NCBI RefSeq assembly: GCF_001613505.1
Contig: NZ_BDCM01000021.1
Coordinates: forward strand, 1-64,000
Direction of reading: 5' to 3'
Length of the DNA stretch: 64,000 nt
From: Nocardia mikamii NBRC 108933
Lineage (GTDB): Bacteria; Actinomycetota; Actinomycetes; Mycobacteriales; Mycobacteriaceae
A program made the translations under genes and the position numbers. Shown here one piece after another: positions 50,870-58,914 of the stretch (position 1 is its first letter; the number at the start of each line of letters is the position of its first letter). The notes beneath the pieces are model-generated. The model ran no database searches, had not been told where the DNA came from, and saw only the letters and a program-made list of their open reading frames with translations.

Positions 50870-52084
50870 GTGAGCGAGAGTTACGGTGCCGGTTCCCGGC
50901 TGCCCGCCGAGACCTGGGTGCTGATCGGCGCGGCATTCATCATCGCGCTCGGATTCGGGCTGGTCGCACCGGCGTTGCCGCAGTTCGCCCGCAGCTTCGG
51001 CGTCGGTGTCGCGGCCGCTTCGGCGATCGTGAGCAGTTTCGCGCTGATGCGCCTGCTGTTCGCGCCGGTGAGCGGGCGGCTGGTCCAGCGGTTCGGTGAG
51101 CGCGCGCTGTACCTCGCGGGTCTGCTGATCGTGGCCCTGTCCACCGGCGCGTGTGCGCTGGCGCAGACCTATTGGCAGCTGATCGTGCTGCGTTCGCTGG
51201 GCGGGATCGGATCGACCATGTTCACGGTCTCCTCGCTGGGGCTGGTCATCCGGCTGTCGCCGCCCGGCGAGCGGGGCCGGGTGTCCGGGCTGTGGTCCAC
51301 CAGTTTCCTGATCGGCTCGCTGGCCGGCCCGCTCCTCGGCGGTGCGCTGAGCGGACTGGGGTTGCGCGCCCCCTTCGCGATCTACGCGGTGGCCCTGCTG
51401 GCGGCCAGTGCGGTGGTGTTCTGGAAGTTGCGCGGTTCGCATCTGGCCGAATCGGTGGGCGCCGAGCCGATGCCGGTGGTGAGTTTCGGTCGCGCACTGG
51501 CCGATCCGGTGTACCGGGCCGTGCTGTGGTCGAACTTCGCCAACGGCGCGGCGGTGTTCGGCGTGCGGATGGCGCTGGTTCCGCTGCTGGTCGTGGAGGT
51601 ACTCGACGAGTCGCCGGGAGTCGCCGGGGTGGCGTTGACGGTCTTCGCCGCGGGGAATGCCGCGGTGCTGTTCGCCTCCGGCCGGTTGTCGGATCGATGG
51701 GGGCGTAGACCCTTCCTGATCGCCGGCACACTGGTGTGCGCGACGGGCACGATCGCGCTGGGTCTCGCGCCGAATGTGGTGTGGCTGCTGGGAGCCTCGT
51801 TCGTCGCCGGTCTCGGCTCCGGGATGTACACACCCGCGCAGCAGGCCGCGGTCGCCGACGTGATCGGCCCGCGGGCGCGCGGTGGGCCGGTGCTGGCCGG
51901 ATATCAGATGGCCGCCGATCTGGGCACGGTCGTGGGCCCGATCGCCATCGGGTGGCTGGCGCAGCGGGTGTCGTTCGGATTCGCGCTCGCGATGACCGGT
52001 GCGCTGCTGGTGGTGGCCGCGGCCGGATGGACAGTGGTGCGCGAGCCGCTGCGGCGGCATCTGGTCCCCGCGGCAGTCGACTGA
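50870..52084 (+). CDS. MFS transporter, 12-helix (DHA1-like)
   Basis: A 404-aa permease. TM1 is WVLIGAAFIIALGFGLVAPA followed by LPQFARSFG, and the loop 2-3 motif is SGRLVQRFGERALYLAGLL. The second half repeats the motif as ASGRLSDRWGRRPFLIAGTL, showing the 6+6 duplication. GTG start 15 nt after pgm, so it is probably in the same transcript. Drug or metabolite export is likely; substrate unknown. Confidence 0.9.
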   Translation: MSESYGAGSRLPAETWVLIGAAFIIALGFGLVAPALPQFARSFGVGVAAASAIVSSFALMRLLFAPVSGRLVQRFGERALYLAGLLIVALSTGACALAQTYWQLIVLRSLGGIGSTMFTVSSLGLVIRLSPPGERGRVSGLWSTSFLIGSLAGPLLGGALSGLGLRAPFAIYAVALLAASAVVFWKLRGSHLAESVGAEPMPVVSFGRALADPVYRAVLWSNFANGAAVFGVRMALVPLLVVEVLDESPGVAGVALTVFAAGNAAVLFASGRLSDRWGRRPFLIAGTLVCATGTIALGLAPNVVWLLGASFVAGLGSGMYTPAQQAAVADVIGPRARGGPVLAGYQMAADLGTVVGPIAIGWLAQRVSFGFALAMTGALLVVAAAGWTVVREPLRRHLVPAAVD

Positions 52085-52128
52085 TACCACTTCACGAGAA
52101 GCGCTGTGGACAAGGCACTTCCGGTATA

Positions 52129-53208
52129 TCAGCGAATGGTGCCGACACCCGGGACGAGAGGCAGGTCCAGCGGCGTCACCCAGCCGGGCGGCAGGGCGTT
52201 GACCGCGGGGACGGCGTTCAGGGCACGCATCCCGGTGGCGAGACATCCGGCCACGGCGGGTGTGCGCCCCGAGCCGTCGGTGAACCGGAAGGAGGTTTCC
52301 TGCGAGATGGACGGCGTGCCGACGATGTCGACCCGGTACACGTCGTCCTTCGTGCCGGCGGGCCAGTCGGGAGCGGCGTCGGTGCCGATGCGGTTGACGT
52401 GCTCGAGAGTGATGACCTCGCGGCCGTGGTAGACCCCGTTGATCGTGAACCGGATGGCCGCGACGTTGCCGGCCGCGACGACACCCTTCGCGGACGGCCG
52501 ATCCACGGGAGTCACCCATTTGTCCCACGTGGTGGTGATGGCGTCGAGTTCGATGCCCACGGCTGTCGCGATCATCGGCACGGTGGCGCCCCACGCCATG
52601 ATCAGCAGATCGGGAATCTCCAGCATGGCCCGGAATTCCGGCGGCCGCCCGATACCCATCTCGACTTCGTAATCGCCCTCGTAGGAGGTGTAGTCGAGTA
52701 GCTCCGAGGCGCGCACCGACTCCACCTCCCCGCACAGGCCCAGCAGTGTCATCGGGAACAGGTCGTTGGCGAAGCCCGGATCGATACCGGTGGTGAAGCA
52801 GGACGCGCCACCCTCGGTGCAGGCCTCGGTGATCGGATCGCGCCAGGCGGCGGGTGTCTGCGCCATCTCCGGCCAGACCCACGGTGTCATCGCGGTGGAG
52901 CACACGTCGATTCCCGCCCGCAGGAACGACCCGATGACCCGGATGTTCTCGTCGGCGAACTGTGCGGTCGGCCCGTAGTGCACCACCGCGTCGGGGCGCA
53001 GCGCGATCAGTTCCTCCACCGAATCCGTGGCGAGGACACCCGTTTCGCCGCCGCCGCACAGCAGTCCGGCGTCGCGCCCGACCTTGTCCGGATTGCTGAC
53101 ACCGACACCCACCAACTCGAAGAGTGGATGACGGATGATCTCGGCGAGCACCATGGAGCCCACCACCCCGGTACCCCAGAGGACGATTCGCTTCTTCGCG
53201 TCGGTCAC
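52129..53208 (-). CDS. NAD(P)-dependent DapB-like oxidoreductase
   Basis: A 359-aa protein with an N-terminal Rossmann fold (KRIVLWGTGVVGSMVLAEII, then ELVGVGVSNPDKVGRDAG) related to dihydrodipicolinate reductase and 2,4-diaminopentanoate dehydrogenase. It lacks the DapB HHxxK active-site motif. The C-terminal half has CFTTGIDPGFANDLFPMTLL and ends with PPGWVTPLDLPLVPGVGTIR. GTG start with AAGGAG. It forms an operon with the SDR gene 26 bp upstream, and both diverge from a TetR gene. Pairs like this occur in actinobacterial steroid and lipid catabolic regions (inference). Confidence 0.85.
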   Translation of the reverse strand: MTDAKKRIVLWGTGVVGSMVLAEIIRHPLFELVGVGVSNPDKVGRDAGLLCGGGETGVLATDSVEELIALRPDAVVHYGPTAQFADENIRVIGSFLRAGIDVCSTAMTPWVWPEMAQTPAAWRDPITEACTEGGASCFTTGIDPGFANDLFPMTLLGLCGEVESVRASELLDYTSYEGDYEVEMGIGRPPEFRAMLEIPDLLIMAWGATVPMIATAVGIELDAITTTWDKWVTPVDRPSAKGVVAAGNVAAIRFTINGVYHGREVITLEHVNRIGTDAAPDWPAGTKDDVYRVDIVGTPSISQETSFRFTDGSGRTPAVAGCLATGMRALNAVPAVNALPPGWVTPLDLPLVPGVGTIR

Positions 53209-53234
53209 CGGAACTCCTTGCAGCCGTGAATGTT

Positions 53235-54062
53235 TCAGTTGTGGTATTCGCCGCAGTCGACGGTGAGAATCTGTCCCGTGACGGCGGAGGCGAGGTCGCT
53301 GGCGAGGAACAGGGCGGCGCGGGCGACCTCTTCCGGGGCGGCGAGGCGTTTGAGGTCGGTGGGTTCGGCCTTGCGCCGGTAGATCTCCTCGTGGGTGACG
53401 CCGTCCTGGGCGGCGAGCCAGTCGAAGTAGGCCTTGTTCACGTCCTCGTAGATGTAGGAGGGGGCGACGCTGTTGACCCGGATGCCTCGCGGGCCCAGTT
53501 CGGTGGCCAGCGACGAGGCGAGATGGGCGAGTGTGCCTTTCGACAGTTTGTAGCCGGCGTAGATCGGCTCGGAATCGAAGCTCACACAGGAATTGAGCAT
53601 GATGATCGAGCCGCGCGTGGCGGCCAGCGCGTCGGCGAACAGTGTCGAAAGCCGCAGCGGCGCGAAGACATTCGTCTCGTTCGCGGTGCGCAGCGCGTCC
53701 AGTTCGATACCGGTGATCGGTTCCATCGGCGGGATGGCGAAGGCGTTGTTGATCAGGCAGTCGACCCGGCCGAATTCGGCGAGGGCCCGCTCGACCAGCG
53801 CACTCCGCTGCTCTTCGTCGGTGATGTCGGTGGGCACCACCAGGGCCTTGCGGCCGTAAGACCGCACCACCTCGGCCATCTTCTCCAGCCGGCGTTCGGT
53901 GCGGCTGACCAGCACCAGATCCGCGCCCATCCGGGCGGCCTCGGCGCCCAGCGCGCGGCCGAGACCCGGGCCCACACCCGACAGCACGACGACCTTGCCC
54001 TCGAGCAGGGGGAGCGGCCGATAGGTATCCGCGGGGGCGATCGGCTGGTCGGTAGTGGACAC
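53235..54062 (-). CDS. SDR family oxidoreductase
   Basis: A 275-aa short-chain dehydrogenase. The cofactor loop is LSGVGPGLGRALGAEAARMG with SRTERRLEKM after beta-2, suggesting NADP(H). NNAFAIPPMEP stands where NNAG is usual. Catalytic Ser lies in MLNSCVSFDSEP and Tyr-Lys in YAGYKLSKGTL, so the usual YxxxK is present as YKLSK. GTG start with GAGGAGA. First gene of the operon under the tandem palindromic operator. Confidence 0.87.
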   Translation of the reverse strand: MSTTDQPIAPADTYRPLPLLEGKVVVLSGVGPGLGRALGAEAARMGADLVLVSRTERRLEKMAEVVRSYGRKALVVPTDITDEEQRSALVERALAEFGRVDCLINNAFAIPPMEPITGIELDALRTANETNVFAPLRLSTLFADALAATRGSIIMLNSCVSFDSEPIYAGYKLSKGTLAHLASSLATELGPRGIRVNSVAPSYIYEDVNKAYFDWLAAQDGVTHEEIYRRKAEPTDLKRLAAPEEVARAALFLASDLASAVTGQILTVDCGEYHN

Positions 54063-54083
54063 GACGTCTCCTCGAATTCAGCA

Positions 54084-54122
54084 GTTACAGAATGTAACGA
54101 CTCAGATGTGACAGACTGTAAC
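54084..54122. promoter_or_regulatory. two 15-bp palindromic operators
   Basis: GTTACAGAATGTAAC is a perfect 6+3+6 palindrome. GTGACAGACTGTAAC, 24 bp downstream centre to centre, matches it with one broken pair, and both are followed by GACT. They lie between the divergent SDR and TetR genes, so they are very probably the binding sites of that TetR protein. Confidence 0.8.
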
Positions 54123-54156
54123 GACTGATGCTCGCGCTGACAAGGACGGTTGTGTC

Positions 54157-54753
54157 GTGAACGTTCGCCATCGGCTCGGGCCGCATCGTGATCCGGAGGT
54201 GGATCGAGCGATCCTCGAGGCCGCCCGCGAGCTGCTGGTGGAACGGGGCTATGCCGCCGTGTCGATCGACGCGATCGCCACCCGTGCCGGGGTGAGCCGG
54301 CCCGCGATCTACCGGCGCTGGCCGTCGAAGGCGCATCTGATCGCGCGAGCGGTCTTTCCGGATGTCAGCGGCGAAGAAGCGGCGACCGATCTGGTCGAGG
54401 AGATCCGCACGGTGATCCGGGGCACGATCCAGCTCTTCGGGGCGCGGCCCGCGCGCGAGGCGATGCCCGGGTTGATGACCGAGATGCGCGCGGATTCCGG
54501 TCTGTATCAGAAACTTTCAGCGCGGCTCGATACCCCGACCCGGCGCGAACTCGCGCGTTATCTGGATTCCGGGGCCGTCCGCGCCGGGGTCGATTCGGAC
54601 ACCGTGCTGGATATGATCGCCGGCGCCGCGCTGTTCGCCATGTGTATCCGGGACATCGACGATACGGACGGGTTCGCCCGCTCGCTCGAGGAATTGGTCC
54701 TCTACGGGCTGGTCGGTGTGCCCGCGGGCGAGGCGGAGGAACCGCGAGCGTAG
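54157..54753 (+). CDS. TetR family regulator
   Basis: A 198-aa TetR protein. The helix-turn-helix is VSIDAIATRAGVSRPAIYRR followed by WPSKAHLIARAVFPDVSG. The C-terminal domain resembles the TetR_C_16-like group (LMTEMRADSGLYQKLSARL). GTG start. It diverges from the SDR/DapB-like operon with two palindromes between them. Confidence 0.9.
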   Translation: MNVRHRLGPHRDPEVDRAILEAARELLVERGYAAVSIDAIATRAGVSRPAIYRRWPSKAHLIARAVFPDVSGEEAATDLVEEIRTVIRGTIQLFGARPAREAMPGLMTEMRADSGLYQKLSARLDTPTRRELARYLDSGAVRAGVDSDTVLDMIAGAALFAMCIRDIDDTDGFARSLEELVLYGLVGVPAGEAEEPRA

Positions 54754-54828
54754 GCCGGCGATATCCGGTCGCGGGGAAATCGGACGGCCGCATTCCGGCG
54801 CGGAACCGGTTTTGGCAGAGTGGACGCC

Positions 54829-55566
54829 GTGAATTCCTCGGATTCGAAATACACACCGCGACCGATGTCGAACCGCACCACGTATGCACTGGGCGCGGTG
54901 GCGCTGGTTGTCGTCGCGGTAATCGTGGTGCTCGTCGTGCGCTGGAACAGCGACCATGGTCTGACGGTGCAGGAGGACGGCTACGGCGCCGCGCACGATC
55001 CCGCCGTGCAGGCACTCCTGGATTCCGACGGCGCGATCGTGCTCGGTAAGACCGCCGCGGCGAAGACGATCGATATGTTCGAAGATCCGATGTGCCCGTC
55101 CTGCGGGGCGCTCGAGCATTACTACGGACAGCAGATCGCCAAGGCGATCGACGAGGGAAAGCTCGCGGTCCGCTACCGGTTCGTGAACTTCCTGGATCCC
55201 AAGTCGAGCAGTAAGGACTATTCCACCCGCGCGGTGGCCGCCGGCGAATGTGTGGCCGATGCCGGTGACGGCCCGGTGTTTTCGAAATTCCACATGGCGC
55301 TGTTCACCACGAAGCAGCCCAGCGAAGACGGCGGCAATCTGACCAACGATCAATTGGCCGCGATCGCCAAGGATTCCGGTGCGTCCGCCGAGGTGCAATC
55401 CTGCATCGCCAAGGGGGACCGGGTGGATTCGGCCCGTAACCACGCCCAGTCGTCGCTGGCGGCGTTGAAGGACGCGGTCGGCCAGGTGCAGACCCCCACC
55501 GTGCTCGACGGCGGTAAGAACGTCGACGTGGAAAATTCGGATTGGGTCACCAAGCTGGTGAGCTGA
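54829..55566 (+). CDS. DsbA-like membrane-anchored thioredoxin-fold protein
   Basis: A 245-aa protein. An N-terminal anchor helix (TTYALGAVALVVVAVIVVLV) is followed by an extracytoplasmic thioredoxin fold with active-site CPSC in IDMFEDPMCPSCGALEHYYG. The fold continues with the helical insertion (SKFHMALFTTKQPSEDGG) and the cis-Pro loop VQTPTVLDGG. Resembles the mycobacterial DsbA-like/DSBA oxidoreductases that form disulfides in exported proteins. GTG 54829 chosen; GTG 54820 and ATG 54865 are alternatives. Confidence 0.87.
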   Translation: MNSSDSKYTPRPMSNRTTYALGAVALVVVAVIVVLVVRWNSDHGLTVQEDGYGAAHDPAVQALLDSDGAIVLGKTAAAKTIDMFEDPMCPSCGALEHYYGQQIAKAIDEGKLAVRYRFVNFLDPKSSSKDYSTRAVAAGECVADAGDGPVFSKFHMALFTTKQPSEDGGNLTNDQLAAIAKDSGASAEVQSCIAKGDRVDSARNHAQSSLAALKDAVGQVQTPTVLDGGKNVDVENSDWVTKLVS

Positions 55567-55654
55567 TCACCTCCGCGCGGCACTGTCGCGCTTGCCGAGG
55601 TCCCGGCCCGGGCGGTATCCCCAACCGCCCGGGCCGGAGTCGTAGCATCGGCGC

Positions 55655-55888
55655 TCAACAGATCTCGTCGTCGCCGAGTAGCACCTCGTAGATGCGATTG
55701 CGCGCGTCCGCGATCGAGTTCACGGTGTCACGCAATTGCCCTGCCATGGCGGCGTAACCGGCGCCCGCGGCTGTGCGGTCGAGTTCGGATTCCAGCCGGA
55801 GCCGCAACTTCTCGAGCGCGGCGATCCGTTCCCGTTCCACACCGGCGTCGATAACGGTCGGCGCGGGTGGACGATCCTGGCAAGTCAT
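55655..55888 (-). CDS. small coiled-coil protein, 77 aa
   Basis: ATG gives MTCQDRPPAPTVIDAGVERE, then a heptad-like helix (RIAALEKLRLRLESELDRTA) and a second helix (YAAMAGQLRDTVNSIADARN), ending GDDEIC. The ribosome-site candidate GGAGGA is rather far (about 14 nt). Function unknown. Tandem with the HNH gene upstream on the same strand. Confidence 0.6.
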   Translation of the reverse strand: MTCQDRPPAPTVIDAGVERERIAALEKLRLRLESELDRTAAGAGYAAMAGQLRDTVNSIADARNRIYEVLLGDDEIC

Positions 55889-55943
55889 GGTGTTCGCGGT
55901 GTCCTCCGATCACTCGTGTATGTGGTGGTGTAACGAAAGGTGT

Positions 55944-57320
55944 TCAGTGCCGGTAACTTTTACCGGTGAGGAGACAGTCCTCCGGGGTGCCCTCCGTGAG
56001 GCGTCGATGAACCAGGGCGTGATCTCCGATCGGGTAGGCCGCGTCGAGCGTCGAAACAGGCCATGCCACAACGGATGTGGATACCGGGCCCGAGCCGACC
56101 AGCGGCGTCTCGGTATCCCGATTCGGAAACAGGTAGCGAGCCACCTCGTCGACCGTGGTGCGCACGTCGCCGGTCGGACTCGTCCACTGCATCCGGTCCG
56201 CATCGAGCCGGCGCACCTCCCACCGAGTCCTGTGCTGCACGGTGAGCAGCGCCAAGTGGGAATGGTGGGAACACAACGTCAACCCTTGTCCGCTCGGCGA
56301 ACTCGCGTCCACGTCGGTATTGCCCGTGCTCCCCTCCGGTACGGGCAAGTCCGTTGTCACGGTGGGCATTACGCAGCCCGGGAATGCGCACAGGCCGTCG
56401 ATTCGCACGGCGGATTCGGCCACGGTGACCGATTCGCCTCGTTCGACGATCCGCCGCGCGAGTTCCGCGTCGATCGGCCCGTAGCCGGCCAGATAGGCGG
56501 GTTCTTCGCTGTCTCCGCCGAGGGTTTCGGCGCTGACGCCGACCTGAATCAGCGGCCGGCGGTTTCCGGCTCGTCCGGACGTGCGCGGAATATTCGGCGC
56601 AGTCCGCTCGGAACCGATTGCGGTGCAGCGCTTTCCGCGTCCGCAGGCGCAGTCGAGCCGCTGTGCCCCCTCGGCGAGAGCGACGAGTGCGTCGGCGCGG
56701 CGTTGCGGCATGGTGCGCGGGTCCGCGGCGCAGACCTCGTGGGCCATATCGCGCAGTCGCGTCGCGACCGTCTGTGCTCCGTCCGCGGGCAGCAGGCCCG
56801 CCACGACCGCGGCTCCGTCCTGGACCGCGGTCAGGCGGATATCGCGGCAGTCCTCGCGCTGTTCGCGCCGGCGCTGCTCACCCGGGCCGTCGAGCCGGCT
56901 CAACCAGCGACGCGCGGTCTGCCGTAGCCGCGCCGGTGTGGTTCGTGCGGCGGCCTCGACCAGCGGAACTTCGAGATCGGCCAGCAGATCGCCGGACAGC
57001 CCGCGCGTATTGTCGACGATCACCTGCACCCGCGACAGATCGATGCGGCCGGATCCGAACGCCTCCCGGGTATGCGGCAGCGCGTCCAGTGCCAACCCGA
57101 TATCGATCAGCGCGGCCGCGAGCTGTTCGGATATCTGCACCGCCATCGAGACCTCCGCCGCGGCGAACTCTCCCGCCCGCACCCCGCCCGGCCCGGGCGC
57201 GGCGTTGCCGGCGCGATGCCGCCGATACAACTCGCGCACCGCCCGCACCTCCGCCGCCTGTGCGAATGCCGCCGCCCCATGTGCCCGTCGCAGCGCATCG
57301 ACCAGCCCCTCGTCGCTCAT
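55944..57320 (-). CDS. 13E12-repeat (DUF222) family HNH-type protein
   Basis: A 458-aa protein of the mycobacterial REP13E12/DUF222 group. The N-terminal DUF222 part has EFAAAEVSMAVQISEQLAAA, SGRIDLSRVQVIVDNTRGLS and RDIRLTAVQDGAAVVAGLLP. The C-terminal HNH-like site carries LCAFPGCVMP and LCSHHSHLALL, so the zinc-type Cys pair and a His pair are there. Members are common, multi-copy and often linked to mobile DNA in mycolata. Nuclease activity is inferred only. It diverges from tRNA-Ala. Confidence 0.85.
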   Translation of the reverse strand: MSDEGLVDALRRAHGAAAFAQAAEVRAVRELYRRHRAGNAAPGPGGVRAGEFAAAEVSMAVQISEQLAAALIDIGLALDALPHTREAFGSGRIDLSRVQVIVDNTRGLSGDLLADLEVPLVEAAARTTPARLRQTARRWLSRLDGPGEQRRREQREDCRDIRLTAVQDGAAVVAGLLPADGAQTVATRLRDMAHEVCAADPRTMPQRRADALVALAEGAQRLDCACGRGKRCTAIGSERTAPNIPRTSGRAGNRRPLIQVGVSAETLGGDSEEPAYLAGYGPIDAELARRIVERGESVTVAESAVRIDGLCAFPGCVMPTVTTDLPVPEGSTGNTDVDASSPSGQGLTLCSHHSHLALLTVQHRTRWEVRRLDADRMQWTSPTGDVRTTVDEVARYLFPNRDTETPLVGSGPVSTSVVAWPVSTLDAAYPIGDHALVHRRLTEGTPEDCLLTGKSYRH

Positions 57321-57471
57321 CGCCTGAACTCTCTGCCATCGAACATGTGTTCGAGTCTATCGTTCGAACGTGTGTTCCACCACCCCTGTATGCAGGCGAT
57401 TTGGTACGCCGAGTCCACGTGGTGTAACTTCTTTCAAGCACGCGGGGAACACCTCCGAGGTGCGAAAACGC

Positions 57472-57547
57472 GGGGCTATGGCGCAGCTGGTAGCGCACCA
57501 CACTGGCAGTGTGGGGGTCAGGGGTTCGAGTCCCCTTAGCTCCACCA
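57472..57547 (+). tRNA. alaT: tRNA-Ala (GGC anticodon)
   Basis: A 76-base tRNA with encoded CCA. Acceptor stem GGGGCTA / TAGCTCC has the G3-U70 pair that defines alanine identity. D arm GCGC-AGCTGGTA-GCGC. Anticodon stem-loop CCACA-CTGGCAG-TGTGG with anticodon GGC at 57505-57507. T arm GGGGTTCGAGTCCCC. The gene name is only a generic label. Confidence 0.97.
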
Positions 57548-57602
57548 CGTTCGTTGTTACGCGAACACTTTTTCTGCGGTCTTGACCGGCGTTCTTCGCT
57601 GA

Positions 57603-57725
57603 TCAGGGCCGCAGTTTTGTTATGGGTGGGTGTACTGCGGGATGCCGCGCGCCATCAACGCCACGCTGGTGGCGAAGAAGGTGTTCGCGGACCGTGATCT
57701 GCTCCCGGTCCGCGACATCGCCTGA
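57603..57725 (+). pseudogene. C-terminal remnant of a carboxymuconolactone decarboxylase-type gene
   Basis: A short open stretch after a TGA encodes YGWVYCGMPRAINATLVAKK followed by VFADRDLLPVRDIA-stop. This resembles the last helix of carboxymuconolactone-decarboxylase/AhpD-like proteins (a 'Y.G.P.A.NA...A..V' pattern). Nothing like the catalytic CxxC part is found upstream, where the tRNA lies 55 bp away. Probably a truncated gene left when DNA was lost or inserted next to the tRNA. A 27-aa ATG frame exists but has no good ribosome site. Confidence 0.45.
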
Positions 57726-57887
57726 TCCGCCGAGCTGCGATACCGGGCCCCGCCAGGCTTCGCGGTCGCGCGCCGGTTGCCCGGCTGTCTCGGGGGTCCG
57801 ATCGTGACCGTTCACCTGCTGCCCCCGACCGGCTCCAGGCAGTGTCCGCAGGCACGCTAAGTTGCTCTCCATTCTTCGCCGAAAGTC
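57726..57887. other. intergenic stretch without recognisable gene
   Basis: Short open frames occur but show no family features. Together with the remnant upstream it suggests decayed DNA between the tRNA and the small-protein gene. Confidence 0.4.
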
Positions 57888-57917
57888 TGGACAGCGCTGG
57901 GCTTAGTTATGTATGTT
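57888..57917 (+). promoter_or_regulatory. predicted sigma-A promoter of the 24-aa protein gene
   Basis: TGGACA (5 of 6 matches to TTGACA) and TATGTT (4 of 6 to TATAAT) are 18 bp apart in an AT-rich patch. The transcript would begin near 57924 with a leader of about 90 nt. That leader can fold through GCTGCC/GGCAGC (57932-57937 with 57975-57980) stacked on GCGAGT/ACTCGC (57943-57948 with 57969-57974). Confidence 0.5.
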
Positions 57918-58013
57918 AATCAATATTCTGAGCTGCCGAGAGGCGAGTCCGACCGTTGGGCCCGCACCACTCGCGGCAGCCGCCCTCTCACCGTGGAGAC
58001 GGAGGCTTCGACG

Positions 58014-58088
58014 ATGAACCCCTATGTCCTGATTCAGAATCTGCTCAACCAGCTCGATCTCGGATCCGCAGGGATCAGCGCCCAGTAG
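58014..58088 (+). CDS. candidate 24-aa protein
   Basis: ATG eight bases after GGAGG opens MNPYVLIQNLLNQLDLGS, ending AGISAQ. It is an amphipathic, Leu/Asn/Gln-rich peptide. A good promoter and a structured leader lie upstream. The same frame is open back to an ATG at 57909, but that codon is inside the predicted promoter. The last 14 bases overlap the convergent TetR gene. Unknown family; could be a small regulatory or membrane-surface peptide. Confidence 0.45.
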   Translation: MNPYVLIQNLLNQLDLGSAGISAQ

Positions 58089-58779
58089 CGGGCGCATCCG
58101 CGCCGGGGTCGAGGGGCGGCTCGAGCATCGGGACGAGATAGTGCCGGGCGAGGGCCGCTACCTGATCGTCGTCGTCGAGGTCGATGACCTGGCTGGGGAC
58201 CGCCAGATAGGAGGCGGAGATCCGGACCATCAACTCGGCCACCAGATCGACGTCGACCTCTTGGGCGACATGGCCGGCGCGCTGCTCGCGGCGGAGCTGG
58301 TCGGCGACGAACCGGCGCACCATGGCGACGGTATGGCCTTGATCGCCGATCATCGATCCGACGAGCATGTCGGGTTCGGCGGCGAGCAGGCCGCCGATGA
58401 TCGGGTTCTTGCGGATCACCTTCAATGAGCTGACGAAACCCAGGACGACGCGGTCGGCGGCCGTGCGCGCGTGCCGGATGTCGACCAGGAACTGGTCGAA
58501 ATAGCGCCGGTATTCGCGCACGATCACCTGCTCGACCAGGGCGTCCTTCGTCGCGAAACGGCGGTACACGGTAATGCGGGAGACGTTGGCCCGCCGGGCC
58601 ACATCGTCCATGGTCGAGCGGCGGACGCCGAGGGCGCCGAACTGTTCGACCGCCGCGTCGAGTATGCGCGAGCGGATGTCGTCACCCTCGTCGACGCGGT
58701 CGACCGCGTCGGTGTACGCGCGTTCGAGTGGTGACGTGCCGTTCCCTGAACCCTTCGAGGGCGGTGATCCAAGCTTCAC
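58075..58779 (-). CDS. TetR family regulator, probable LcpR-type repressor of lcp
   Basis: A 234-aa TetR protein with an N-terminal tail of about 30 residues (MKLGSPPSKGSGNGTSPLER) before the helix-turn-helix STMDDVARRANVSRITVYRR and FATKDALVEQVIVREYRRYF. The C-terminal domain has SSLKVIRKNPIIGGLLAAEP. The GTG with GGGAGAGGA upstream was chosen over longer frames. It diverges from lcp over a strong palindrome. In Gordonia and Streptomyces, TetR-type LcpR proteins repress lcp; equivalence here is inferred from position. Confidence 0.85.
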   Translation of the reverse strand: MKLGSPPSKGSGNGTSPLERAYTDAVDRVDEGDDIRSRILDAAVEQFGALGVRRSTMDDVARRANVSRITVYRRFATKDALVEQVIVREYRRYFDQFLVDIRHARTAADRVVLGFVSSLKVIRKNPIIGGLLAAEPDMLVGSMIGDQGHTVAMVRRFVADQLRREQRAGHVAQEVDVDLVAELMVRISASYLAVPSQVIDLDDDDQVAALARHYLVPMLEPPLDPGADAPATGR

Positions 58780-58853
58780 GGTGTCCTCTCCCGCGCTTCG
58801 TTTCGAAAATCCTGACAACTTCTTGTGATCGCGGCCACGGTGTGGTCTCATCA

Positions 58854-58889
58854 AGATACTCAGATACAGAGTTTGTATCTCTGTATCTG
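58854..58889. promoter_or_regulatory. lcp operator: 29-bp palindrome within a four-box array
   Basis: CAGATACAGAG (58861-58871) and CTCTGTATCTG (58879-58889) are perfect 11-bp arms around seven bases. A further AGATAC box at 58854 makes a symmetric set of two AGATAC and two GTATCT boxes spaced 2, 7 and 2 bp. It lies between the divergent TetR and lcp genes, 26 bp before the lcp start codon, where it would overlap the promoter. Confidence 0.85.
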
Positions 58890-58914
58890 CTTCTCAATGA
58901 AGAGGGACAATAGC

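Noticed and set aside
55944..57320. HNH/13E12 gene as an insertion sequence or prophage marker
   Set aside because: No flanking repeats, transposase or phage genes; family members are commonly resident in mycolata chromosomes.
57622..57807. 61-aa frame after tRNA-Ala
   Set aside because: Arg/Ser-rich shadow in a different frame from the CMD-like remnant.
57909..58088. 59-aa frame containing the 24-aa candidate
   Set aside because: Its ATG lies within the predicted -10 region; the internal ATG has the proper ribosome site.
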